Positions 1-6,042 are shown, counted from the first letter of the stretch. The stretch: 12,355 bases of DNA from an uncultured Collinsella sp. (GCA_902494035.1 CABURV010000051.1:1-12355), one strand, 5' to 3'. Made by a program: numbers and translations. Notes: generated by a model not told the origin, from the sequence alone.

Positions 1-390
1 CATCATAAAGGCCTGCTGCACGTTGTTGATATCGGTGGTCAGGCGCGTGACGAGAGAGGAGCTCGAGAACTCATCGATGTTGGCAAAGCTGAACGTCTGG
101 ATCTTGTAGAACAGGTCGTGACGCAGGTTCTTGGCGAACCCGCAGCTTGCATGGCTGCAGGTGACGCCGGCCGCGGCGCCAAAAGCAAGCGATGTTAGCG
201 CGATGAGCACCAAAAAGCCTGCGGTGGGAAGCATCTCGGCTACGGTGGCGCCGTCTTTGATGGCGTCGATTAAGTTGGCGGTGATAAATGGAATCAGCAT
301 CTCGCAGAGCACCTCGCCAAGCACGAGCAATGGCGTGGCAACAGCGACTTTCATATAGTCGCGGATGCTGCCCATGAGGGTTTTAATCAT
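1..390 (-). CDS. ABC exporter subunit, N-terminal part of the transmembrane domain (partial)
   Basis: This is the first 130 codons of an ABC exporter half-transporter; the gene continues past the left edge. The protein starts MIKTLMGSIRDYM, then has a hydrophobic helix pair (about residues 15-37 and 50-72) and the intracellular-loop pattern of type IV exporters: FAKNLRHDLFYKIQTFSF, a glycine-free version of the LR..LF..IQ..SF loop, followed by SSSLVTRLTTDINNVQQ. That loop is characteristic of the MsbA/LmrA-like multidrug and lipid exporters. The nucleotide-binding domain lies outside the window. The ATG overlaps the stop of the upstream MarR gene (ATGATTAA, 8 bases), and GGGAGGAA sits 6 bases before it, so the two are very probably translationally coupled. 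In this arrangement a second exporter subunit usually follows, forming a heterodimer; that is inference. Substrate unknown. Confidence 0.88.
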   Translation of the reverse strand, partial: MIKTLMGSIRDYMKVAVATPLLVLGEVLCEMLIPFITANLIDAIKDGATVAEMLPTAGFLVLIALTSLAFGAAAGVTCSHASCGFAKNLRHDLFYKIQTFSFANIDEFSSSSLVTRLTTDINNVQQAFMM

Positions 391-889
391 CCAGTTCCTC
401 CCAGGTTACACGGATTTTATCGAGCATTTCGGCGAGGTCTTCGCGCTCGTCATGGGTGAGCGCGCTAAAGGCCCGTTCTCTAAAGCGGATGCGGGCCGCC
501 TGGTCGATGCGGGCGTTTTCCCGGCCGGTTTCGGTCAGGCGAATGGTGAGTTGCCGTCGATCCTTGGGGTTACGGCTGCGCTCGATGAGGCCGTTGACCT
601 CGAGCTTGGACAGGATCTCGGAAAGCGACCCCGGCTTGAGGTCAAAGTGCATGCCGAGTTCCTGCTGCGACATCTCGCCGCCGGGCTGCTTGGCCAGCAG
701 GCAGATGATGGGCGCCTTGCCGGACACGCCTCCGCCATGAAAATGCATGTAATGGCCGCAAAAGCCCAGATTATTGAGGATGCGCTTGGCAAGCTTGTCT
801 TCCGAGCTAACCGCTTCGGGTGCATCCGCCGACCGTGACGGGTCGCCGCCGGGCTCGTGCGAACAAAGGCTAAGAGGTTCATCGCACAT
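383..889 (-). CDS. MarR-family winged-helix transcriptional regulator
   Basis: A 168-residue MarR-type repressor. The winged helix-turn-helix spans about residues 58-122: helix APIICLLAKQ, EMSQQELGMHF, the recognition helix KPGSLSEILSKLEVNGLIER, and the wing NPKDRRQLTIRLTETG, whose DRR.. wing is diagnostic of the family. Helices flanking this at about 33-50 and 125-165 would form the dimer interface. The first 30 residues are a polar, probably disordered extension, longer than in the usual 140-150 residue MarR. A segment CGHYMHFHGGG (44-54) is rich in His and could sense a ligand or metal, but that is speculative. The ATG at 889 has AAAGGAG upstream with a rather long 12-base gap. It is first in an operon with an ABC exporter and probably represses it and itself through the inverted repeat at 911-946. 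Confidence 0.93.
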   Translation of the reverse strand: MCDEPLSLCSHEPGGDPSRSADAPEAVSSEDKLAKRILNNLGFCGHYMHFHGGGVSGKAPIICLLAKQPGGEMSQQELGMHFDLKPGSLSEILSKLEVNGLIERSRNPKDRRQLTIRLTETGRENARIDQAARIRFRERAFSALTHDEREDLAEMLDKIRVTWEELDD

Positions 890-910
890 GAATTAGTGCC
901 GCTCCTTTCT

Positions 911-946
911 TTAGTTAGGTAGTGGAATTGTTTTGTGCCTAACCAA
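911..946. promoter_or_regulatory. Candidate MarR operator (inverted repeat overlapping the -10 box)
   Basis: TTAGTTAGG at 911-919 is mirrored by CCTAACCAA at 938-946: 8 of 9 positions are complementary, with an 18-base gap, giving a centre-to-centre distance of about 27 bp. The right arm overlaps the first two bases of the -10 box and the left arm lies in the early transcribed region. A bound dimer would block transcription start or early elongation. The position and symmetry fit autoregulation by the adjacent MarR protein; binding itself is inferred. Confidence 0.6.
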
Positions 947-973
947 TCTAGGAGCGCATAGATTAATTGTCAA
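945..973 (-). promoter_or_regulatory. Sigma-70 type promoter of the MarR-ABC exporter operon
   Basis: Reading the minus strand, a perfect -35 box TTGACA (968-973) is followed after exactly 17 bases by TAGATT (945-950), a 4-of-6 match to the -10 consensus TATAAT. It lies 56 bases upstream of the MarR start codon, leaving room for a short leader that contains the operator and the ribosome binding site. Confidence 0.75.
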
Positions 974-988
974 GGTACCAAACTAGTG

Positions 989-1016
989 GTTACGCGGTTT
1001 TACCAAACCGCGTAAC
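989..1016. repeat. Perfect 12-bp inverted repeat with 4-base loop
   Basis: GTTACGCGGTTT (989-1000) and AAACCGCGTAAC (1005-1016) are exact reverse complements separated by TACC. The stem is strong enough to form a hairpin in RNA of either strand, but neither side is followed by a run of T, so it is not a standard intrinsic terminator. It sits 15 bases upstream of the -35 box of the MarR promoter. Confidence 0.7.
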
Positions 1017-1178
1017 GGCTCGACGCTGCAAACGCTCCTAAGCGGCAATCTGGCGTTCAATCGTCGGGTATGGCCACAAGGCCTATGCCCTCCTCTTTCG
1101 CGCCACCTTGCTCGCTTGGGAACGTTTTCGCTGTCCGTCCTCAACCTGTGATTCCGCCACGGTCCGCTTCGGTGCATG

Positions 1179-1209
1179 TGATCCCTTGGGGACGGAGGAA
1201 AAGGGATCA
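1179..1209. repeat. 9-bp inverted repeat followed by TTTT
   Basis: TGATCCCTT (1179-1187) pairs perfectly with AAGGGATCA (1201-1209) around a 13-base purine-rich loop, and TTTT follows at 1210-1213. The form resembles an intrinsic terminator on the plus strand, but no plus-strand gene ends before it. I therefore read it as a candidate dispersed palindrome, or as a leader hairpin of the kinase gene if transcription starts further upstream. Confidence 0.45.
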
Positions 1210-1334
1210 TTTTCCGAAACCTTTCCGCAACAATTTGCACTTCGTACCGCTCGCCTCCGCCCACAACGCCTCCTGCGCTACACTTAGTCGCACTGTGGCG
1301 CTGCCGCGCCGCGCCCGAAACAAGGGAGACCCTC

Positions 1335-2159
1335 ATGAAGAACACTCAGCTGCTGCTGATCAACGATATGTGCGGTTACGGCAAGGTCGCGCTTTCCGCC
1401 ATGCTGCCGGTGCTGTCGCACATGGGTTACCGTATCCACAATCTGCCGACGGCGCTCGTTTCCGACACGCTCAACTACCCCAAGTTCTACATCCACGACA
1501 CCACGGAGTACGTGCGTCAGAGTCTTGCCATCTGGGAGGAGCTCGGCTTTGAGTTCGACGCCATCTCCACCGGCTTTATCGTGACCGAGGAAGAGACGCG
1601 TATCATCTCGGACTTTTGCCACCGCCGCGCGCAAAAGGGCACCAAGGTGTTCGTCGATCCCATCATGGGCGACAACGGCAAGCTCTATGCCGGCGTGCCC
1701 GAGTCCACGATTGGCCTCATGCGGCACCTGCTGGAGTGCGCAGACTACGCGGTGCCCAACTACACCGAGGCCTGTCTGCTCGCCGATAGGCCTATCGCCG
1801 AGCAAATTACGCCCGATGAGGCCCGCGCCCTTGTGGACGCCGTGCGCGAGTTGGGTGCCAAGTCGGTGGTCATTACGAGCGCCGTGGTCAATGGCACGAA
1901 CGCGGTTATCGGTTACGACCATGTAGCGGGGGAGTACTTTACGATTCCCTTTGAGCTCATTCCGGTCTATTTCCCGGGCACGGGCGACACGTTCTCGGCG
2001 GTGCTCGTCGGCCGCGTTATGGCCGGTTGGAGTCTGCAGCGCGCGACGTCCGATGCCATGCGTGTGGTAGCTGAGCTTATCGAGCGCAATGCCGGCCAGG
2101 AGGATAAGTCCGCCGGCCTTCCCATCGAGGCCTGCCTGGACGTGATCGACCATGAGTAA
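1335..2159 (+). CDS. Pyridoxal/pyridoxamine kinase (PfkB/ribokinase-fold, PdxK/PdxY type)
   Basis: A 274-residue cytoplasmic kinase that phosphorylates B6 vitamers with ATP in the PLP salvage pathway. Seen in the sequence: an N-terminal substrate segment NDMCGYGKVALSAMLPVLSHMG (10-31, the counterpart of the S.QS..GHVG..A stretch of PdxY), VDPIMGDNGKLY (107-118, binds phosphate and Mg), PNYTEA (141-146), and the anion hole with the catalytic Asp at FPGTGDTFSA (213-222, D218). Length matches the family. AGGGAGA precedes the ATG at 1335 by 5 bases. The stop overlaps the next gene by 8 bases (ATGAGTAA), so the two are coupled. The NDMCGYGK variant is the pyridoxamine kinase subtype common in Firmicutes and Actinobacteria; I cannot tell which vitamer is preferred. 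Confidence 0.92.
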   Translation: MKNTQLLLINDMCGYGKVALSAMLPVLSHMGYRIHNLPTALVSDTLNYPKFYIHDTTEYVRQSLAIWEELGFEFDAISTGFIVTEEETRIISDFCHRRAQKGTKVFVDPIMGDNGKLYAGVPESTIGLMRHLLECADYAVPNYTEACLLADRPIAEQITPDEARALVDAVRELGAKSVVITSAVVNGTNAVIGYDHVAGEYFTIPFELIPVYFPGTGDTFSAVLVGRVMAGWSLQRATSDAMRVVAELIERNAGQEDKSAGLPIEACLDVIDHE

Positions 2160-2481
2160 TGCTGGCGAGGGCGGCGTCAAGCCTGCGGGCGAGGACAAGC
2201 CGCTCGGCGCCCCGCGCGGCAAGCGCCCACGTATTCGCATTAGCTGCGTGGACCAGCTGGGCACATGCCGCTGCCATCATGGGCACAAGCCGGGCGACGT
2301 TTTTGACTTCGACCGCGATCGCGGCAAGATGTGCTCCATGGCCTGCCACGTGGGCTTTCCCTACATCGATATCCTGCGCTATGGCGGAACCGTGCCTGGC
2401 AACGAGCCCGGTACGGCAAAGTTCTGCTGCCCCGAGGTCGATACGCTGAACGTTTGGCTCGCCGAGATCGTCGACGAATAG
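2152..2481 (+). CDS. Small Cys-rich TIGR04076-type protein
   Basis: A 109-residue protein of unknown function. After a polar, probably disordered 25-residue head it has a compact domain with the TIGR04076 pattern: a basic RIRISCVDQ strand, C..GHKPGDVFDF (41-53), CSMACHVGFPYIDILRYGG (61-79), EPGTAKFCCPEV (85-96) and a hydrophobic end NVWLAEI. Seven Cys (32, 39, 41, 61, 65, 92, 93), several of them paired, suggest a metal or Fe-S site or a redox role; no such role is established for the family. The ATG lies inside the end of the pyridoxal kinase gene (8-base overlap), which supports it as real and co-translated. A functional link to vitamin B6 is suggested only by this arrangement. Confidence 0.82.
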   Translation: MSNAGEGGVKPAGEDKPLGAPRGKRPRIRISCVDQLGTCRCHHGHKPGDVFDFDRDRGKMCSMACHVGFPYIDILRYGGTVPGNEPGTAKFCCPEVDTLNVWLAEIVDE

Positions 2482-2608
2482 ATGAGCGTGGATTTTCTCC
2501 CACCGAGATAATGAGCGTGGATTTTCTCCCGTTTAGAGCGCACTTGAACGCTCAAAGTGGGAGATTTTCCACGCTCGATCTGTATACGGGAGAAAATCCA
2601 CGCTCGAT
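2482..2608. repeat. Four copies of an 18-base element, two direct and two inverted
   Basis: The element GAGCGTGGATTTTCTCCC occurs on the plus strand at 2484-2501 and 2513-2530, and on the minus strand within 2588-2608 (identical) and 2559-2579 (a variant with GGAAAATCTCCC in place of GGATTTTCTCCC). The two orientations face each other across a central stem (GAGCG at 2536-2540 with CGCTC at 2549-2553), so the whole 127-base stretch is one large imperfect palindrome. It lies exactly between two convergent genes. No long T-run follows, so ordinary intrinsic termination is not obvious, although the structure could stop transcription from both sides. Confidence 0.8.
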
Positions 2609-2623
2609 GTATACCGATGACGC

Positions 2624-2652
2624 GGTTCGCGCGGTTTGTGCGTCCGCGAACC
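2624..2652. repeat. 8-bp inverted repeat at the 3' end of the phosphatase gene
   Basis: GGTTCGCG (2624-2631) pairs exactly with CGCGAACC (2645-2652), the latter touching the stop codon of the minus-strand phosphatase. On the minus strand this gives a GC-rich hairpin just after the stop. It lacks a T-run, so at most it is a weak or factor-assisted terminator or an mRNA 3' end stabiliser. Confidence 0.4.
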
Positions 2653-3098
2653 TACATCTGCTCGAGCATGGCAGTGCAACCGTCGAGCACGTCGCGATAG
2701 GTGGCATCGAAGTTGCCGGTGTACCAGGGGTCAGCCACGTCGCCGGGGCGCTCGGTCCAATCGAGCAAGCGCGTAATCTTGTCGTCGGGGTCGTTGCCAA
2801 AGATGCGACGCAGGCCACGCGCGTTCTCGGCATCCATATAGACAATGTGATCCCAGTCGCCATACTCCGCGCGACGCACCTGGCGTGCGCGGTGGGCAAC
2901 GACGGGAATCCCGACCTCGCGCAGCTTGGCGACCGTGCCATGATGCGGCGGGTTGCCGATCTCCTCGGTTGAGGTCGCTGCGGAATCGATGACAAACTCC
3001 GCCTCGCGCCCAGCGCGGCGCACGAGCTCGGTAAACACCGACTCAGCCATCGTCGAGCGACAGATATTTCCATAGCAGATAAAAAGAATGCGTTGCAT
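2652..3098 (-). CDS. Low-molecular-weight protein tyrosine phosphatase
   Basis: A 148-residue cytoplasmic phosphatase of the LMW-PTP family, which removes phosphate from phosphotyrosine and perhaps phosphoarginine. The P-loop is at the N-terminus: ICYGNICRSTMAE (7-19), with nucleophile C8 and R14 fitting C-X5-R and with S15 following. The general-acid loop ADPWYTG (122-128) supplies D123. Length is typical. The second P-loop residue is Tyr and the usual Pro after CRS is Thr, a mild variant that leaves the catalytic residues intact. AGAAAGGAAA precedes the ATG at 3098. It begins 33 bases after the end of the ATPase gene on the same strand, so the two may share a transcript. In bacteria such enzymes often act on tyrosine kinases controlling polysaccharide export, but no such partner is in view. 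Confidence 0.93.
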   Translation of the reverse strand: MQRILFICYGNICRSTMAESVFTELVRRAGREAEFVIDSAATSTEEIGNPPHHGTVAKLREVGIPVVAHRARQVRRAEYGDWDHIVYMDAENARGLRRIFGNDPDDKITRLLDWTERPGDVADPWYTGNFDATYRDVLDGCTAMLEQM

Positions 3099-3131
3099 GA
3101 GCGGTTTCCTTTCTGGGCGGTCGTGCGGGGC

Positions 3132-4502
3132 TTACAGACTGCCCTTGAGACAGTTTGCTCCGATAAAACCCGCTGCGTACAAGGGGAGGTGGCGTAGCTC
3201 GCGCCCGTCATCAGTTTCGCTGCGGGCAAAATTGTTCTCGGACAAAATGTAGGCATATGGCGACCGGGCTTTGTCCATAAACGACCCGAGGGTTCTTGCG
3301 CGCACGTTGCGTGCGGACTTTACCTCGACGGGCACAATTTCCATACGGTCGGTCTGAAGTAGAAAATCGAGCTCTCCGCTCGTCTTCCAAGACGACGGCG
3401 GCACCCAATAGTACGTCCGCAGACCATTGCTCGAAAATGCCTGCATGACCGAGTTTTCAGCCAGGGCACCTCGAAAGTCGGAAGACAGTGCTATGGCGGA
3501 ATCCTCTTTGAGGTCGAGCCAGAGCCGCGGGTTGATACCGAGTTTGTAGAACATGAGACCCGTATCGAGAAGATAGACCTTAAAGAAACTTCCGTCTTCG
3601 TCGTCGAAGGGAACGAGGGGAGGTTCGATGCCTTCGGTCAGGTTGTTGACCGATATGATGCCGGCGCCTTCGAGCCAGTCGAGCGGCTCGATAAGCTTGG
3701 CGCGACGGCCTCCGCGTTCGACCTCGGAGTACTTGAATTTCTTTGTGGACGATCTCAGCAACTGGGACGGAATGGAGCGCCAGACCTTGCGCGCCGCCAC
3801 GCCGCTGATCCCGTTTTCGGGGTCGGTCATATCGGCGGTGTAGGTCTCGTCGATTTCGCGCTGCTCGACGCGCGCGTCTTCGATAGATAACGTCTTGCGA
3901 TATGCGTTGACGGCGGCGGGCATGCCGCCCACGATCTGGTATCGATGAAACAGGCTGAGCGCGGCTTGGTGCGCGGCGTAAGCATCGAGCGTGCCGGCGT
4001 GGGTACGAACAGCATCGGCCATCTGCTCCTCATCGAGCGCCCAGAGAAACTCCTCGAACGACATGGGATGCATGGTCTCTTGACGAACGCCACTGGGAAA
4101 AGGCAACTTGCGCTTGCGCGTGGCGACACCGAGTTGGCTGCCGGTCGCGCATATGCGCCAGCCCGAATCCGAGAAAAAGCGAAGCGAGTTGAGCGCCCGT
4201 TCGCAGAGCTGCACCTCGTCAAACAGGATGAAGGCGGTTTCCTTGCGAATGGGGGTGCGTTTATAGTCTGAAATCCGCGCCACGATGGTGTCAACGTCGT
4301 CGGTGGGACAGTCGAACAGAGGGGCGATCAGCTCAAGATCGGTCTGAAAGTCGAGTTTGACAAACGCATCGCCGGCGATTCGCCTGCCGATTTCCTCGGC
4401 AGCGTACGTTTTGCCTACGCGTCGCGCACCACGGATGAGGAGGGGGCGTGAGGCGTCCTTTGTCGCCCATGATTCGATAACGGATTCGATTGATCTGCGC
4501 AT
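3132..4502 (-). CDS. AAA-type ATPase with C-terminal DUF4143 domain
   Basis: A 456-residue protein of the ATPase plus DUF4143 family, common in gut bacteria and of unknown cellular role. Seen: Walker A GARRVGKT (25-32), Walker B FILFDEVQ (91-98), a sensor-like CATGSQLG (118-125), and a middle segment MSFEEFLWAL (147-156) typical of the family. The helical middle (240-290) resembles a winged-helix region. The C-terminal DUF4143 part carries a PD-(D/E)XK-like pattern: GALAENSV (345-352), YYWVPPSS, GELDFLL (376-382) and IVPVEVKSA (389-397), with E349, D379, E393 and K395 as candidate active residues. No membrane segment or signal peptide. AAAGG lies 7-8 bases before the ATG. Upstream are three phased palindromes, likely regulatory. 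Composition looks less GC-rich than neighbours by eye, which hints at transfer. Proposed roles for relatives (nuclease, defence, toxin-like) are unproven. Confidence 0.9.
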   Translation of the reverse strand: MRRSIESVIESWATKDASRPLLIRGARRVGKTYAAEEIGRRIAGDAFVKLDFQTDLELIAPLFDCPTDDVDTIVARISDYKRTPIRKETAFILFDEVQLCERALNSLRFFSDSGWRICATGSQLGVATRKRKLPFPSGVRQETMHPMSFEEFLWALDEEQMADAVRTHAGTLDAYAAHQAALSLFHRYQIVGGMPAAVNAYRKTLSIEDARVEQREIDETYTADMTDPENGISGVAARKVWRSIPSQLLRSSTKKFKYSEVERGGRRAKLIEPLDWLEGAGIISVNNLTEGIEPPLVPFDDEDGSFFKVYLLDTGLMFYKLGINPRLWLDLKEDSAIALSSDFRGALAENSVMQAFSSNGLRTYYWVPPSSWKTSGELDFLLQTDRMEIVPVEVKSARNVRARTLGSFMDKARSPYAYILSENNFARSETDDGRELRHLPLYAAGFIGANCLKGSL

Positions 4503-4515
4503 GGGGCCGCCTTTC

Positions 4516-4614
4516 CGATTTCGTGTACTTCAGATACATAGTTTAGTACGATTTCGTGTACTTAAAATACACGAAATCGTAGAAAAGCGTGTATCTGAAA
4601 TACACGAAATTGCA
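4516..4614. promoter_or_regulatory. Three palindromes in a 33-bp phased array upstream of the DUF4143 ATPase
   Basis: Three inverted repeats share the core CGTGTA-N7-TACACG. The middle one is longest: ACGATTTCGTGTA (4548-4560) and TACACGAAATCGT (4568-4580), perfect 13-bp arms. The right one has CGTGTA/TACACG at 4588-4606. The left one has TGTA/TACA at 4524-4538, with one outer mismatch (TACATA). Centres fall at 4531, 4564 and 4597, exactly 33 bp apart, about three helical turns, so the sites share nearly the same face of DNA. The AT-rich block occupies the ATPase gene's promoter and leader region (14 bases from its start codon). This is the expected shape of a cooperative operator. Confidence 0.75.
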
Positions 4615-4697
4615 CTGCTGGAGCTTGCAGGCGGATAAACACTACTCGTATGGGACGGTTTTCACCGGTTGCTCGCCACCTTGGGCTATGCTCGCCC
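4615..4697. other. Short spacer between the MFS gene end and the palindrome array
   Basis: No gene. On the minus strand, after the transporter stop, a short GGGC/GCCC stem and a CGGTGAAAACCG stem-loop can form, but without a T-run. I see no convincing terminator, so read-through from the transporter into the ATPase gene is possible. Confidence 0.35.
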
Positions 4698-5951
4698 TTA
4701 TGCCTGCATCCGGGGCTGTGCTGATTGACGACGGCGCTCCCAGCGGGCGAGCTTGATCGTCACTAGCGTGAGCGCCCAGGCCACAAGCGAGAACGCGGCG
4801 CCCACGGCGCCCACGTACGCAATGCCAACTCCACTTACCACAGCGCCGCCCATTGCGGTGCCAAACGAGATGCCGACGTTAAACGCCATGGGCTCAACCG
4901 AACTCGCGAGCACCATCGACTTGGGATGGCGGCTGCGCGCCACGTCCATAAAGTGTGTGATGCACGACACCGAGAACAGGTACATGAGCAACGCCAAGCT
5001 AAAGACAAAGACCAGCGCGAGCGGCATGGTGCCGCCCACGGCAAACAGCCCGAGTAACGCCGCAGCCTGCAGCACAAACGTCACGAGCAGCGCCTTCATG
5101 CCAAAGCGCGCATCAATCCATCCGCCCAGGATGTTCGAGATCAGGCAGAACGCGCCGTAGGCCATGAGCGTGGTGCTGGCTTCGACCGTGCCCATGCCCA
5201 GCACCTGCTCCAGATAGGGCGTCACATAGCCGTAAAACACATAGACCGATCCCACGCCAAACAAGAAGATGAGCATGCCGGTGATGATACTCGGTTCGCG
5301 CAGCAGACCCGCCTGTTCGCGGAAGGTGGCGGGTTCGTCGGTCTGTCCGGCGCGCGGCATAAACACCACGAGCGCGGCGCAGATCAGAACGGCAAAGGCC
5401 AGCGTGCCGTACATGGCAACGTGCCAGTCGAGCGTGTCGGCCACAAACTTGCCGATCGAAGTGACAAAGACCATTGCTACGGAAAACGCACCATATACCA
5501 CCGAGATGGCAAGCGAAGTTTGCTGCGGGGACAGCAGCTCGGGGATGTACGTCACGCCCACGGCGAGCAGTGCGCCCGAGACGGATCCCAGGACAATGCG
5601 CGAGATAAACAGTACCTGGAAGTTGGGCGCCAACGCCATGACCAGATTGCCGAGCACAAAGATAATGCTGTAGCACACGAGCAGCTGGTAACGACGGAAG
5701 CGCCCCGTGCTGAGCGCAAGCACCGGCGTCGCGATAGCGTAGACCAGTGCAAAAACGCTGATGAGCTGGCCCGCAGTGGCAAGCGATATGCCGAGTTCCG
5801 TCGCCAAGTCACTTTCGATGCCGATGACCACGAACTCCGAGCAGCCGAGCGAGAAGCCCAGCAGCACGAGCAGCGCCAGGCAGAGCTTGGTGCGCGCGGG
5901 GGAGAGCGCGGCGGCGGTTGACTTACTTTTAGGCGTGGTTGCGGCGGTCAA
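4698..5951 (-). CDS. Major facilitator superfamily transporter, DHA1/AraJ-like efflux type
   Basis: A 12-helix inner-membrane secondary transporter of about 417 residues. The sequence after a short charged head shows regularly spaced hydrophobic helices. The first is LCLALLVLLGFSLGCSEFVVIGI, whose EFVVIG pattern is typical of the DHA1 drug/sugar efflux group (AraJ, YdhP, CmlR). The loop 2-3 motif is GRFRRYQLL (a form of G..xDRxxRR lacking the Asp), and motif C-like GSVSGALLAVGVTYIPELL lies in helix 5. The last helix ends in a basic tail WERRRQS. I chose the TTG at 5951 because GGAG lies 8 bases before it. A GTG at 5960 is possible, and a GTG at 6038 would add 29 polar residues encoded within a palindrome and has no ribosome binding site. 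Substrate unknown; export of sugars, drugs or metabolites is the family role. It is divergent from the next gene. Confidence 0.88.
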   Translation of the reverse strand: MTAATTPKSKSTAAALSPARTKLCLALLVLLGFSLGCSEFVVIGIESDLATELGISLATAGQLISVFALVYAIATPVLALSTGRFRRYQLLVCYSIIFVLGNLVMALAPNFQVLFISRIVLGSVSGALLAVGVTYIPELLSPQQTSLAISVVYGAFSVAMVFVTSIGKFVADTLDWHVAMYGTLAFAVLICAALVVFMPRAGQTDEPATFREQAGLLREPSIITGMLIFLFGVGSVYVFYGYVTPYLEQVLGMGTVEASTTLMAYGAFCLISNILGGWIDARFGMKALLVTFVLQAAALLGLFAVGGTMPLALVFVFSLALLMYLFSVSCITHFMDVARSRHPKSMVLASSVEPMAFNVGISFGTAMGGAVVSGVGIAYVGAVGAAFSLVAWALTLVTIKLARWERRRQSAQPRMQA

Positions 5952-6007
5952 GGTTGTCACTCCAATGTCGCATGAATAAGCGGGATTCAATCCCTGCAAT
6001 TCTAACA

Positions 6008-6042
6008 GAATGTGACAAAGGGACAGTCTCTTTGTCACATTC
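6008..6042. repeat. Perfect 13-bp inverted repeat (GTGACAAAG type)
   Basis: GAATGTGACAAAG (6008-6020) and CTTTGTCACATTC (6030-6042) are exact reverse complements around a 9-base loop. It lies between two divergent genes, upstream of both, so it is not a terminator of either. The form suggests a dispersed extragenic palindrome, as seen repeatedly in this group of bacteria (recollection, not checked). Confidence 0.65.

Larger units (their letters stand above)
974..1334. other. Non-coding intergenic region between two divergent genes
   Basis: No convincing gene lies here. It separates the minus-strand MarR operon from the plus-strand pyridoxal kinase. It holds a perfect hairpin at 989-1016, a weaker stem at 1066-1090 (GGGTATGGCC paired with GGCCTATGCCC, with wobble pairs and one mismatch), and a 9-bp hairpin at 1179-1209. 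A TACACT at 1279-1284, about 50 bases before the kinase start, could be its -10 box, but I see no matching -35. The long reading frames crossing this region lack a ribosome binding site and family resemblance. Confidence 0.5.

Noticed and set aside
1038..1082. Short minus-strand peptide PYPTIERQIAA ending at a TAG, recalling the end of a disulphide oxidoreductase
   Set aside because: An in-frame stop lies about 14 codons upstream and the resemblance is too short to call a gene remnant.
983..1345. 120-codon minus-strand reading frame in the 974-1334 gap
   Set aside because: It starts inside the kinase gene, has an Arg/Gly/His-rich composition, crosses three hairpins and has no ribosome binding site.
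1284..2264. Long minus-strand reading frame opposite the pyridoxal kinase
   Set aside because: It is the antisense shadow of a clear kinase gene in GC-rich DNA, with repetitive R, H, G and L composition and no ribosome binding site or family motif.
4516..4614. CRISPR-like interpretation of the 33-bp units
   Set aside because: The units are palindromes with no unique spacers between them, there are only three, and no cas genes are near.
5952..6038. Longer MFS start at the GTG at 6038
   Set aside because: It has no ribosome binding site, begins inside a palindrome and adds a polar head not expected before helix 1.
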